This document shows, in pieces, positions 10,179 to 18,747 of a DNA stretch of 64,000 nt. The translations under genes and the position numbers were made by a program. The DNA comes from Bacteroidales bacterium (GTDB lineage Bacteria > Bacteroidota > Bacteroidia > Bacteroidales > UBA932), in NCBI GenBank assembly GCA_017961345.1, contig JAGCXP010000003.1, forward strand, positions 55,444 to 119,443, written 5' to 3'. Within the stretch, counting starts at the first letter, position 1. The number at the start of each line of letters is the position of its first letter. The notes under the pieces were generated by a model. The model did no database searches, was not told the DNA's origin, and worked only from the letters and a program-made list of their open reading frames with translations.

Positions 10179-10202
10179 CAGATATTTTATAAAATAAACA
10201 GT

Positions 10203-12149
10203 ATGGCCGATATTCTCAATTCCAAGATTCCTGACGGTCCTTTGGCCGAAAAATGGTCAAAGCATAAAGCCAGCATCCGCGTTGTCACCCCTGGCAACAA
10301 GCGTAAACTGGACATTATCGTCATCGGAACCGGCCTTGGCGGAGCCTCTGCAGCAGCCTCTTTGGGTGAGCTTGGGTACAATGTCAAGGTTTTTTGTATC
10401 AGCGACTCCCCCCGTCGTGCACACTCCATTGCCGCACAGGGAGGTATCAACGCTGCCAAGAACTACCAGAACGACAACGACTCCGTCTATCGTCTCTTCT
10501 ATGAGACCATCAAGGGCGGTGACTACCGCAGCCGCGAAGCCAATGTCTACCGTCTGGCCGAGGTGAGCAACAATATTATCGACCAGTGTGTGGCTCAGGG
10601 AGTTCCCTTCGCCCGTGAGTACGGCGGTCTTCTGGCCAACCGCTCTTTCGGTGGGGCTACCGTCAGCCGCACCTTCTATGCCCGCGGTCAAACCGGTCAG
10701 CAGCTCCTGCTGGGCGCTTATGCGGCCCTCAACCGTCAGGTGGCTGCCGGCACCGTCAAGAGTTACCCCAGGCACGAGATGCTGGACGTGGTGCTCGTGA
10801 ACGGCGAGGCCAAGGGGATCATTGCCCGCAACCTGGTGACCGGAGCCATCGAGCGCTTCGGCGCCCACGCGGTGGTGATTGCCTCCGGTGGTTATGGAAA
10901 CACCTATTTCCTCTCCACCAACGCCATGAACAGCAACGGCTCCGCTGCCTGGCAGTGCTACAAGAAAGGCGCTTTCTTCGCCAACCCCTGTTTTGCTCAG
11001 ATTCACCCGACCTGTATCCCCGTCCATGGTGAGCAGCAGAGCAAACTGACCCTGATGAGTGAGTCCCTGCGCAACGACGGCCGTATCTGGGTGCCCAAGA
11101 AGCTCGAAGATGTCGAGAAACTGCGCAAGCATGAAATCAAGCCTTCCCAGATAGCCGAGGAGGACCGCGATTACTATCTCGAGCGCCGCTATCCCGCGTT
11201 CGGCAACCTGGTTCCCCGCGATGTGGCGTCCCGCGCCGCCAAGGAGCGTTGCGACGCCGGCTTCGGTGTGAACGAAACGGGATTGGCCGTGTTCCTGGAT
11301 TTCAAGACGGCCATCGACCGTCTCGGCGAGGACAAGATCCGCGAGCGTTACGGCAACCTCTTCCAGATGTACGAGAAGATTACCGCCGTCAACCCTTATA
11401 AGGAACCGATGATGATCTACCCTGCCATCCACTACACGATGGGCGGTATCTGGGTGGATTACAACCTGCAGACCACCGTTCCCGGCCTGTATGCCATCGG
11501 CGAGGCCAACTTCTCCGACCACGGCGGCAACCGTCTCGGTGCTTCCGCTCTGATGCAAGGTCTGGCCGACGGTTATTTCATCCTCCCCTACACCATCGGA
11601 GATTACCTGGCAGGTCACTTCAAGGACGGTCCGGTCAATGTCGACACTCCCGAGTTTGACGAGGCGGAAAAAGCCGTCAAGGAAAAGATTGAAAAACTTT
11701 TCTCCATCAAGGGAAAACGCAGCGTGGACTCCATTCACAAGGAACTCGGCCATATCATGTGGGAGCATGTGGGTATGGCCCGCAACGAGGCCGGCCTGAA
11801 GGAAGGCATCAAGCTGATTCAAGCCCTCAAACAGGAGTTCTGGTCCAACGTCTTCGTGCCCGGCAGCAACTTCGAGTTCAATCAGGAACTGGAGAAGGCC
11901 CTGCGCCTTGCCGACTTCCTGGAGATCGGTGAACTGATGGCCCGCGACGCTTTGAACCGCAGTGAATCCTGCGGCGGTCATTTCCGTGAGGAAAGCCAGA
12001 CTGAGGAGGGCGAGACCAAACGTGACGACGAGCATTTCATGTATGTGGCCGCTTGGGAATACACGGGCGAAGGCAAGGAGCCGAAGCTGCACAAGGAGCC
12101 GCTCAAGTATGAAAATATCAAGATTGCGACCCGCAACTATAAAGACTAA
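10203..12149 (+). CDS. sdhA: Succinate dehydrogenase/fumarate reductase flavoprotein subunit
   Basis: 648 residues from [12 protein letters not shown]; an ATG nine codons earlier overlaps the predicted promoter. The catalytic subunit interconverts fumarate and succinate with covalently bound FAD. Visible: FAD-binding [19 protein letters not shown], the His-FAD region [15 protein letters not shown], the active-site region [13 protein letters not shown], the [17 protein letters not shown] segment and [10 protein letters not shown]. The length and insertions fit the B-type (Bacteroidota, Wolinella-like) quinol:fumarate reductases. Followed after 6 bp by sdhB. The cytochrome b subunit gene that normally precedes it is absent here. 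Confidence 0.93.
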   Translation: MADILNSKIPDGPLAEKWSKHKASIRVVTPGNKRKLDIIVIGTGLGGASAAASLGELGYNVKVFCISDSPRRAHSIAAQGGINAAKNYQNDNDSVYRLFYETIKGGDYRSREANVYRLAEVSNNIIDQCVAQGVPFAREYGGLLANRSFGGATVSRTFYARGQTGQQLLLGAYAALNRQVAAGTVKSYPRHEMLDVVLVNGEAKGIIARNLVTGAIERFGAHAVVIASGGYGNTYFLSTNAMNSNGSAAWQCYKKGAFFANPCFAQIHPTCIPVHGEQQSKLTLMSESLRNDGRIWVPKKLEDVEKLRKHEIKPSQIAEEDRDYYLERRYPAFGNLVPRDVASRAAKERCDAGFGVNETGLAVFLDFKTAIDRLGEDKIRERYGNLFQMYEKITAVNPYKEPMMIYPAIHYTMGGIWVDYNLQTTVPGLYAIGEANFSDHGGNRLGASALMQGLADGYFILPYTIGDYLAGHFKDGPVNVDTPEFDEAEKAVKEKIEKLFSIKGKRSVDSIHKELGHIMWEHVGMARNEAGLKEGIKLIQALKQEFWSNVFVPGSNFEFNQELEKALRLADFLEIGELMARDALNRSESCGGHFREESQTEEGETKRDDEHFMYVAAWEYTGEGKEPKLHKEPLKYENIKIATRNYKD

Positions 12150-12155
12150 GGAAAG

Positions 12156-12935
12156 ATGGATTTAACACTGAAAGTATGGCGTCAGAAAAACGCCAAGACC
12201 AAAGGTCATTTCGAGACCTATCAAGTCAAAAACATCTCGGAAGGGTCGTCTTTCCTTGAGATGCTGGATATCCTGAACGAGCAGCTTGTCCGCGAGGGGA
12301 TCGACCCCGTTGCCGTGGAGAAGGGCTGCCAGAGCAGCGGTCCCGTCTCCTTTGATCACGATTGCCGGGAAGGTATCTGCGGAGCCTGCTCCCTGTATAT
12401 CAACGGCCGGGCCCACGGTCCCGATGACGAGGTGACGACCTGTCAGCTGCATATGCGCAAGTTCAAGGACGGAGACACCATTACCATCGAGCCCTGGCGC
12501 AGCGCCGGTTTTCCGGTCATCAAAGACCTCGTGGTAGACCGCAGTGCCTTCGACAAGATTCTCCAGGCCGGCGGCTTCATTTCCGTCCGCACCGGAGGCG
12601 TGCCTGACGCCAATGCGATTCCTATCGCCAAGGAGAAGGCTGACGAGTCGATGGATGCGGCGGCCTGTATCGGTTGCGGTGCCTGTGTGGCTACCTGCAA
12701 GAACGGTTCTGCGATGCTCTTCGTCGCCGCTCGCGTGAGCTCCCTCGCCCTCCTGCCTCAGGGCAAGATCGAAGGGGCCCGCCGTGCGAAAGCGATGGTC
12801 GCCAAGATGGACGAGCTGGGCTTTGGCAACTGTACGAACACCCGTGCCTGCGAGATGGAGTGCCCCAAGCACATTACCGTCTCCCACATCGCCCGTCTCA
12901 ACCGCGAATTCCTTTGTGCAAAATTCAAAGACTAA
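12156..12935 (+). CDS. sdhB: Succinate dehydrogenase/fumarate reductase iron-sulfur subunit
   Basis: 259 residues. Carries electrons between the flavoprotein and the membrane quinone site. A [2Fe-2S] ferredoxin domain has Cys70, 75, 78 and 96 (CREGICGAC ... TTC). The C-terminal half has [11 protein letters not shown] (Cys171, 174, 177, 181) and [13 protein letters not shown] (Cys226, 232, 236), the ligands for the [3Fe-4S] and [4Fe-4S] clusters. An AAGGAAAG sequence, a good ribosome-binding site, lies between the sdhA stop and this ATG. No sdhC follows. Confidence 0.94.
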   Translation: MDLTLKVWRQKNAKTKGHFETYQVKNISEGSSFLEMLDILNEQLVREGIDPVAVEKGCQSSGPVSFDHDCREGICGACSLYINGRAHGPDDEVTTCQLHMRKFKDGDTITIEPWRSAGFPVIKDLVVDRSAFDKILQAGGFISVRTGGVPDANAIPIAKEKADESMDAAACIGCGACVATCKNGSAMLFVAARVSSLALLPQGKIEGARRAKAMVAKMDELGFGNCTNTRACEMECPKHITVSHIARLNREFLCAKFKD

Positions 12936-12972
12936 TTATTAACTTTTATTAACAACTAATTTTTTTACCATT

Positions 12973-13323
12973 ATGAAAAAGATTTTTTCCATTCTCGCCG
13001 TTGTCGTGCTTGCAATCGCTACGGTATCCCTCACCTCCTGCCAGAAGGACATTGATAAAGCCAAATCTCTGATTGGCACCACCTGGGGTTATGTTGATGG
13101 CGGTACCGCCTACACCCTGAGCTTTACTAGCCAGACGGCCTGCAACATGCGGATCAAGAGCGTCTCTCTTTCCGATGAGTACTACGAGGGCGTCTTCATC
13201 ATCTCCGGCAGCAACATTTCCTTTACCTTCGACACCTGGGTGGGTGGCTACAGAGATGGTAAATTCCTCAATGACAACGAGATGACGATCAACGGTAGGG
13301 TCTTTAAGAAGAACGTTCTCTAA
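12973..13323 (+). CDS. Small secreted lipoprotein, LIGTTW-type
   Basis: 116 residues, lipoprotein signal ending SLTSC (Cys23). The mature part (about 93 residues) begins KAKSLIGTTWGY and is beta-rich (AYTLSFTSQTACNM, FIISGSNISFTFD), ending GRVFKKNVL. The pattern resembles small lipocalin-like or META-like Bacteroidota lipoproteins that fold as one barrel; no function known. The lipoprotein at 29116-29496 has the same plan. It follows sdhB by 37 bp and may be co-transcribed. The gene converges on hflX with only one base between the two stop codons. Confidence 0.6.
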   Translation: MKKIFSILAVVVLAIATVSLTSCQKDIDKAKSLIGTTWGYVDGGTAYTLSFTSQTACNMRIKSVSLSDEYYEGVFIISGSNISFTFDTWVGGYRDGKFLNDNEMTINGRVFKKNVL

Positions 13324-13324
13324 A

Positions 13325-14563
13325 CTACCAGAGAAAGTTATTAAAAGGATAGCGGCCGGCGTGAATTTCGGCCACCATCTTGTACATGTCGGCTTTGAGT
13401 TTCTCAAGGCCGACTTTGTTTTTGGCAGAAATGAAGATGCCGGGCGTACCCTTGCGCTCCATCCAGTCGGCTTTCCAGTCATCCAGTGACCAGTTCTTTT
13501 TCGATTTGGGGACAAGGGCGAATTCATCGTAGGGCTCGTAGGTGAAGCGGTCAATCTTGTTGAAAATGGTAAAGACCGGCTTGTCGGCGGCGCCGATGTC
13601 TGCGAGGGTCTTTTCCACGACGGCCATCTGTTCCTCGAAGTCGGGATGGGAGATATCCACGACGTGTACGAGAATGTCGGCTTCGCGCACCTCATCCAAG
13701 GTGCTTTTAAAGGCCTCTATAAGCTCCGTAGGGAGCTTTCTGATAAATCCTACGGTATCACTCAGCAGGAAGGGACAATTCTCAATGACGACCTTCCTGA
13801 CGGTCGTATCCAGCGTCGCAAAGAGTTTGTTCTCGGCGAAGACTTCGGATTTGGCCAGGAGGTTCATCAGCGTGCTCTTGCCGACATTGGTATAGCCCAC
13901 CAGGGAAAGGCGCACCATCTGACCCCGGTTTCCCCGCTGCGTGGCCATCTGGCGGTCAACCTTTTTGAGTTGTTCCTTGAGTTTGGCAATCTTTTCCTTG
14001 ACGATACGGCGGTCGATTTCAATCTGCGTCTCACCCATACCGCCTCGCATTCCGACACCGCCTCTCTGGCGCTCCAGATGCGTCCACATGCCCGCCAGGC
14101 GGGGCAGCATGTAGTTGTATCGGGCGAGATCCACCTGCATCCGTGCATAGGCCGTGCGGGCACGCTGTGAGAAAATCTCCAAGATCAGACTGGTGCGGTC
14201 GATAACGGCTACGTTTTTCAGGATTTTTTCAATGTTGCGCTGCTGGATGCCGGTCAGTTCGTCATCGAAAATGACGTATTCAATCCCGTTTTCTTCACAA
14301 TACTGCGCAATCTCCTGTACTTTTCCGCTGCGGATATAAGTCGCCTTGTCGGGCTTGTCCACCTTCTGCACGAATTGCTTGTCGGGGATGGCGCCGGCCG
14401 TCTCGGCCAGAAAGCGCAGTTCATCCAGGTATTCTTTCACGCGCTCTTCATCGTCGTTTTGTTTGACGATGCCGACAAAGACGGCCTTGAATGCCTTTTT
14501 TTCTTCTATTTTATTTACAATTTCTCCCATGGCTTCGTGTTTAGCCGTCTCTTTTGAGCGCAT
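13325..14563 (-). CDS. hflX: HflX, ribosome-associated GTPase
   Basis: 412 residues. HflX binds the 50S subunit and splits stalled or hibernating ribosomes. The N-terminal HflX domain includes GQ-rich linker features (RLAGMWTHLERQRGGVGMRGGMGETQIEIDRR region), followed by a coiled segment and a G domain: G1 GYTNVGKST, G3 DTVGFIRKLP, G4 NKID, G5-like SAKNK. A second in-frame ATG lies 11 codons downstream (MGEIVNK), so the true start is uncertain by that amount. No good promoter is visible between it and the tonB terminator upstream. Confidence 0.9.
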   Translation of the reverse strand: MRSKETAKHEAMGEIVNKIEEKKAFKAVFVGIVKQNDDEERVKEYLDELRFLAETAGAIPDKQFVQKVDKPDKATYIRSGKVQEIAQYCEENGIEYVIFDDELTGIQQRNIEKILKNVAVIDRTSLILEIFSQRARTAYARMQVDLARYNYMLPRLAGMWTHLERQRGGVGMRGGMGETQIEIDRRIVKEKIAKLKEQLKKVDRQMATQRGNRGQMVRLSLVGYTNVGKSTLMNLLAKSEVFAENKLFATLDTTVRKVVIENCPFLLSDTVGFIRKLPTELIEAFKSTLDEVREADILVHVVDISHPDFEEQMAVVEKTLADIGAADKPVFTIFNKIDRFTYEPYDEFALVPKSKKNWSLDDWKADWMERKGTPGIFISAKNKVGLEKLKADMYKMVAEIHAGRYPFNNFLW

Positions 14564-14570
14564 TGTTGTT

Positions 14571-14613
14571 TAAAAATAAGGTTGGCTCCAAGGAATTCCT
14601 TTCAGCCAACCTT
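14571..14613 (-). terminator. Rho-independent terminator after tonB
   Basis: Perfect 10-bp stem AAGGTTGGCT / AGCCAACCTT (14578-14587 with 14604-14613). The 16-nt loop contains the further palindrome AAGGAATTCCTT, and on the minus strand the stem is followed by ATTTTTA. Ends tonB 22 bp after its stop and separates it from hflX. Confidence 0.7.
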
Positions 14614-14634
14614 AAGCGTTTCTTCCTGCTATAA

Positions 14635-15330
14635 TTAGCGGAGCTGGAAAATCACAGGGAAGGTGTAGGTCACTCGGACGGCGCGGTCACGCTGCTTACC
14701 GGGTTTCCATTTCGGAGAACTGGAGACGACGCGGACGGCTTCCTTGTCCAGAGAAGGGTCGATACCGCGGAGTACCTTCACGTTGGTTACCCGGCCGTCG
14801 TTTTCCACTGTAAACTGGAGGGTCACACGGCCCTGCACACCGTTTTCCTTGGCAATCTCGGGATAGACCAGATGCTGTCCCACCCATTTGGAAAAGGCAT
14901 TCGCATCACCGCCCTGGAAGGAAGGTTTCTCTTCCACCAACTGGAACGGAATGGCCTCTTCTTCAATGTGCTCTTCTTCGACCGCCTCCACGTAGTCCAT
15001 AATCTGGACACCGCTGTTGGCGTCGTCTTCGAGGTTCATGAACATATTGTCGTCCACCTCTGCGTCATCATCCACAATGTCAATCTGGTCGGAAAGAACG
15101 GGGATTTCAGGCACTTCCGGGGGGGGCGGAGGGGTATCGACATTGGTGTTGATAACCTCTTCCTCCTCAATCACCTGGGATACGTCCTCAAACTGGCTGA
15201 CGGTCTGTTTTTCGCGGCTTCCCCACTCAAAAGCGATGAGGCAGATGCCCAGCGAGCAGACCAGTCCGATTTCCGTGAAGAGCAATTTCTTGTTCTCCAA
15301 GTTGGCTTCGTTGGATTTCTTTATCTTCAT
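14635..15330 (-). CDS. tonB: TonB-family energy transducer
   Basis: 231 residues. Inner-membrane segment at about 16-35 (LLFTEIGLVCSLGICLIAF), acidic/proline-rich periplasmic linker (NVDTPPPPPEVPEIPV, then long Glu/Asp runs), and a C-terminal TonB domain (VQGRVTLQFTVENDGRVTNV ... VRVTYTFPVIFQLR). It would deliver proton-motive force from ExbBD to TonB-dependent outer-membrane transporters; exbB/exbD are not in the window. The C-terminal domain is closely related to the one fused to the M28-like protein at 44122-45447. Own promoter and terminator, so a single-gene unit. Confidence 0.88.
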   Translation of the reverse strand: MKIKKSNEANLENKKLLFTEIGLVCSLGICLIAFEWGSREKQTVSQFEDVSQVIEEEEVINTNVDTPPPPPEVPEIPVLSDQIDIVDDDAEVDDNMFMNLEDDANSGVQIMDYVEAVEEEHIEEEAIPFQLVEEKPSFQGGDANAFSKWVGQHLVYPEIAKENGVQGRVTLQFTVENDGRVTNVKVLRGIDPSLDKEAVRVVSSSPKWKPGKQRDRAVRVTYTFPVIFQLR

Positions 15331-15360
15331 TTCTGGTGCTATTAGTTCATGTTAAGCCCT

Positions 15361-15391
15361 CAAAGTTATAAATAAATCCTATTATTTCAAA
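15361..15391 (-). promoter_or_regulatory. Consensus promoter of tonB
   Basis: On the minus strand TTTG (15391-15388), exactly 19 bp, then TAACTTTG (15368-15361), a perfect match to the Bacteroidota consensus. The ATG is 30 bp downstream. Confidence 0.7.
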
Positions 15392-15411
15392 CAATTTTGC
15401 AGGAATAGTTG

Positions 15412-15419
15412 TAGATTTG
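15412..15419 (+). promoter_or_regulatory. -7 element of the ybeY promoter
   Basis: TAGATTTG, a perfect TAnnTTTG, 18 bp before the ybeY ATG. A TTTG lies only 12 bp upstream, so the -33 element is unclear. Divergent from the tonB promoter. Confidence 0.45.
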
Positions 15420-15437
15420 CACATAATTTTGTGACTT

Positions 15438-15860
15438 ATGATAGCATACTTCAGCGAGGAGACCGATTTTATTCTGAAAGGCCGCGTGCGGAACAACAAA
15501 TGGCTCCGCTTGGTTGCGGAGAGTGAAATTCGCCGGATCGGAGCGGTCAATATCATCTTCTGTTCCGACAATTACCTTCTGGACATCAACCGGCGCTACC
15601 TGGGTCACGATTATTTTACCGACATTATTACCTTTGATTATTGCGAAGGCGACAAGCTTTCCGGGGATCTGTTTATCAGCATTGATACCGTTCGCGACAA
15701 TGCTGTAGAATACGACGCCGAAAGTTTCGAGCAGGAGCTCGCCCGGGTGATGGTTCACGGACTCTTACACTTGATCGGCTATGACGACCGCACGCAGGAG
15801 GAAAAGACAATGATGCGACAGAAAGAGAACTACTATCTTTCGCTTCGGGAACTTGTCTAA
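15438..15860 (+). CDS. ybeY: YbeY, rRNA maturation RNase
   Basis: 140 residues, normal length. Zinc-dependent endoribonuclease needed for 16S rRNA 3' maturation and ribosome quality control. The metal motif is HGLLHLIGYDD (His107, His111). The position of the third ligand, His in the E. coli protein, is Asp117, which I believe is common in Bacteroidota. mnmG starts 27 bp after the stop, so both RNA-modifying genes are probably one transcript. Confidence 0.9.
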   Translation: MIAYFSEETDFILKGRVRNNKWLRLVAESEIRRIGAVNIIFCSDNYLLDINRRYLGHDYFTDIITFDYCEGDKLSGDLFISIDTVRDNAVEYDAESFEQELARVMVHGLLHLIGYDDRTQEEKTMMRQKENYYLSLRELV

Positions 15861-15887
15861 TTTTTTTGCTCAGTTCCGTGCTTTGCG

Positions 15888-17963
15888 ATGGAGAATTCTT
15901 TTGATGTGATTGTTATCGGAGGCGGACACGCCGGGTGTGAGGCGGCCATGGCGGCCGCTTCGCTGGGGTCGTCTGTACTTCTGATTACGATGGATTTGAA
16001 CAAATTGGGGCAGATGTCCTGCAATCCGGCCGTCGGTGGAATTGCTAAAGGTCAGATTGTCAGAGAGATAGATGCTCTCGGTGGCTATATGGGCATTCTT
16101 ACGGACGCCTCTACGCTCCAATTCAGGATGCTCAACAAATCCAAGGGACCGGCCATGTGGAGTCCGCGCGCACAATGCGACAAAAACCATTTTTCGGCAA
16201 CCTGGCGAAAAATCCTTGAAACTTCCTGTAACATAGCACTTTATGAGGATGTTGCCACCACTTTTCTTTTCGATGGCGAGCGTATTGTGGGCTGCTCTAC
16301 GAAAACGGGCGCAAAATTTCATTCTCGCAGCGTTGTTTTGACGGCCGGAACCTTCCTTTCCGGGCGGCTTTTTATCGGACGCCAGGATTTTGAAGGCGGG
16401 CGCATCGGCGAACTTTCTTCTTATGGTCTGACGAAGCAATTGGTCGAGCGGGGAATATCGACTGGAAGGATGAAAACCGGAACGCCGCCCCGCATTGACA
16501 TTTCTTCCGTCGACCTCAGTAAGCTTCCCGTCCAACAGGGAGATGACAAGCCGGAAAAATTCTCTTTTCTTCCCTACTTGTCAACCGTTCAGAACGGAAC
16601 GCCGCAAATGCCCTGTTTCGTGGTTCATACCAACGAGGAGGTGCACGATGTTCTTCGATCCGGCTTCGCAGACTCTCCCCTTTTCTCCGGAAAAATCTCC
16701 GGAATCGGACCGCGTTATTGCCCTAGCATCGAAGATAAACTCCGGACCTTTGCAGACAAGGATTCTCACCAACTTTTCCTTGAGCCGCAGGGACGCAACA
16801 CCAACGAGTATTATCTGCAGGGCTTTTCTTCTTCGCTGCCTCTGGAGGTTCAGCTCGCGGCTATGCACAAAATTCCGGGGTTGGAAAAGGCTGTGATTTA
16901 CCGTCCGGCCTATGCTGTTGAATATGATTATTTCGACCCCGTGCAGCTGAAGCCAACGCTGGAGTCCCGCTGCATTGCCGGGCTTTTCCTGGCCGGGCAG
17001 GTCAATGGTACGACCGGCTATGAGGAGGCTGCTGCACAGGGTCTGATTGCCGGAATTAACGCGCACCAGAAGGCTTCCGGCAAGGAAGATTTTATCCTTC
17101 GCCGAGATGAGGCGTATATCGGCGTCCTGATTGACGACCTGATTACGAAAGGGGTGGATGAGCCCTATCGGATGTTTACTTCTCGGGCGGAGTATCGAAT
17201 TTTGCTACGGCAAGACAACGCCGACCTGAGGCTCACGCCCCGTTCGTACCAATTGGGCCTTGCGGATCAGTTCCGCTATGATTACACCATGCGCAAGTAC
17301 GAAGCCGCCGACCGCCTTTCTTCCTTTATTTCTTCCGAGTCTGTCTCTCCTGCTCAAGCGAATCCATACTTGGAATCGAAGGGGGCTTCGCCGTTGGAGG
17401 GACGCAAAAAGATATCCGAAATCCTGGTTCGTCCCCAGGTAGATATGGACAGTTTTTATCCGAATGTTCTACGTGGAACTTTGCGGAGAAAGGGAGTGCT
17501 TGAAGAAGAATTGTTCCACGAAAATGAGTTTATTTCAGATGTGGACTATTTCGCTCATTTGCGTGAATCATCTCCTTATCCGAAGCTAAATAGCGGGCTT
17601 TGTTTCGATAAGGCCATTGCTGCGCTCTCCAGCAACGCCGGATATCCGATGGATCGCCTTATTCCCGAGGCTGGACACTCTTCATTAAGAGATAATTTTC
17701 GCTCTTCTGTGCTTGAGTCCGTAGAGATAGGAGTAAAATATGCCGGCTATATCGAACGCGAGCGCCGTCTGGCAGATAAGATTGTTCGGCTGGAGGATTT
17801 GTCGATTCCTGATGGCTTTGATTTCGATAGGATTGAGAGCCTTTCCATAGAATGCCGTCAGAAGCTCAAACGCTATGCGCCTCGTACAATTGCCCAGGCA
17901 TCCCGTATTTCCGGGGTTTCTCCCGCGGATATTTCTGTGCTTCTGGTTTATTTCGGACGATAA
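15888..17963 (+). CDS. mnmG: MnmG (GidA), tRNA uridine-34 modification enzyme
   Basis: 691 residues. FAD-binding partner of MnmE that installs carboxymethylaminomethyl groups on wobble uridines. Visible: [53 protein letters not shown], and the C-terminal [23 protein letters not shown]. Homologues are usually about 620-630 residues; here roughly 60-75 extra residues sit between LVRPQVDMD (near 515) and [14 protein letters not shown] (near 610), before the helical MnmE-binding end. Catalytic regions look intact. That extra stretch also carries a ParB-site-like palindrome at DNA level. Confidence 0.93.
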   Translation: MENSFDVIVIGGGHAGCEAAMAAASLGSSVLLITMDLNKLGQMSCNPAVGGIAKGQIVREIDALGGYMGILTDASTLQFRMLNKSKGPAMWSPRAQCDKNHFSATWRKILETSCNIALYEDVATTFLFDGERIVGCSTKTGAKFHSRSVVLTAGTFLSGRLFIGRQDFEGGRIGELSSYGLTKQLVERGISTGRMKTGTPPRIDISSVDLSKLPVQQGDDKPEKFSFLPYLSTVQNGTPQMPCFVVHTNEEVHDVLRSGFADSPLFSGKISGIGPRYCPSIEDKLRTFADKDSHQLFLEPQGRNTNEYYLQGFSSSLPLEVQLAAMHKIPGLEKAVIYRPAYAVEYDYFDPVQLKPTLESRCIAGLFLAGQVNGTTGYEEAAAQGLIAGINAHQKASGKEDFILRRDEAYIGVLIDDLITKGVDEPYRMFTSRAEYRILLRQDNADLRLTPRSYQLGLADQFRYDYTMRKYEAADRLSSFISSESVSPAQANPYLESKGASPLEGRKKISEILVRPQVDMDSFYPNVLRGTLRRKGVLEEELFHENEFISDVDYFAHLRESSPYPKLNSGLCFDKAIAALSSNAGYPMDRLIPEAGHSSLRDNFRSSVLESVEIGVKYAGYIERERRLADKIVRLEDLSIPDGFDFDRIESLSIECRQKLKRYAPRTIAQASRISGVSPADISVLLVYFGR
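17465..17480. promoter_or_regulatory. parS-like palindrome 1 (inside mnmG)
   Basis: TGTTCTACGTGGAACT, matching the palindrome TGTTCCACGTGGAACA at 14 of 16 positions and the general parS consensus TGTTNCACGTGAAACA nearly as well. The 14-mer GTTCTACGTGGAAC recurs exactly at 17977-17990. A half-site TGTTCCACG lies at 17512-17520. Candidate ParB binding site; no parA/parB in the window. Confidence 0.4.
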
Positions 17964-17975
17964 ATCCCCAGTTTT

Positions 17976-17991
17976 TGTTCTACGTGGAACA
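17976..17991. promoter_or_regulatory. parS-like palindrome 2 (after mnmG)
   Basis: TGTTCTACGTGGAACA, one mismatch from the perfect palindrome TGTTCCACGTGGAACA, 13 bp after the mnmG stop. It has no U-tract, so it does not look like a terminator. With site 1 it forms a 0.5-kb cluster, the arrangement expected of parS near a replication origin. Confidence 0.45.
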
Positions 17992-18037
17992 AACAGCTGC
18001 TAGGGAGGGGGCCCGCCGTTTTAGCGGTGGGAGGGGC

Positions 18038-18628
18038 TTATAGTCTACCCAATGCCTCTTTGATGAGTTGTTCAACGCTTGCGTTCGGCATTTCCTTGAG
18101 GAGCGCGCCCACTACTTTGCTGACCGCAGGCTTGGCAAAACCTAGCATGATAAGAGCCGTTGTCGCTTCTTCTGCGACGGCGGAAACCTGGGCACCGGAG
18201 AAGAGAGCGGAGCTATCGTTGCTGCCAACTTTCGCGACTTTATCCTTCAATTCCAGGATGATTCTTTGGGCTGTTTTGTTGCCGATTCCTTTGATGGACT
18301 GGATTCGTTTGACATCTTCCGTGAGGATGGCCTCGCGGATCTCGTCTGCGTTGAGCGAAGAGAGCATCACGCGGGCTGTACCTGCTCCAACACCGCTTAC
18401 ACCAATCAGCAGACGGAAGAATTGGCGCTCGTCTTTATCGGCAAATCCGTAGAACATTTCTTCATCTTCCCGGAGAATATGGTGCATATACACCGTCGCT
18501 TCGCTCTTGTTTTCCAAGAGGGCGTAGGTCTGAAGGGAAATGAAAGCGTGATAGCCGATGCCGCCGCATTCTATAACAAGATCCGTGGGGAGCAATTCTA
18601 CGATTTTTCCTTTGATGTAATCAATCAT
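18038..18628 (-). CDS. ruvA: RuvA, Holliday junction recognition subunit
   Basis: 196 residues from MIDYIKGKIVELLPTDLVIE, the standard RuvA opening; 16 further in-frame codons upstream are not family-like. OB-fold at 1-65, helix-hairpin-helix motifs in the middle (FFRLLIGVSGVGAGTARVML and RIQSIKGIGNKTAQRIILEL), and a C-terminal domain III (AEEATTALIMLGF) that binds RuvB. RuvA holds the junction for RuvB. Convergent with mnmG across 74 bp that include parS-like site 2 and a GC-rich hairpin near 18010-18031. Confidence 0.94.
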   Translation of the reverse strand: MIDYIKGKIVELLPTDLVIECGGIGYHAFISLQTYALLENKSEATVYMHHILREDEEMFYGFADKDERQFFRLLIGVSGVGAGTARVMLSSLNADEIREAILTEDVKRIQSIKGIGNKTAQRIILELKDKVAKVGSNDSSALFSGAQVSAVAEEATTALIMLGFAKPAVSKVVGALLKEMPNASVEQLIKEALGRL

Positions 18629-18747
18629 TGTACAGTTTATTTTTGCTAAGTTACGAATTTTTTTATAACTTGCCATGAAATGGATCTTTACAAGGGCCTC
18701 CTGTTGCTAACCTTTTGATTTTGAATAAATTATAAATATTTTGCGAG

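Noticed and set aside
10257-12092. 611-codon minus-strand open frame opposite sdhA
   Set aside because: Shadow of sdhA, which has all flavoprotein motifs; no independent evidence for an antisense gene.
17976-17991. Terminator of mnmG
   Set aside because: The stem is short and has no following T-run on either strand; a ParB-site-like palindrome explains it better.
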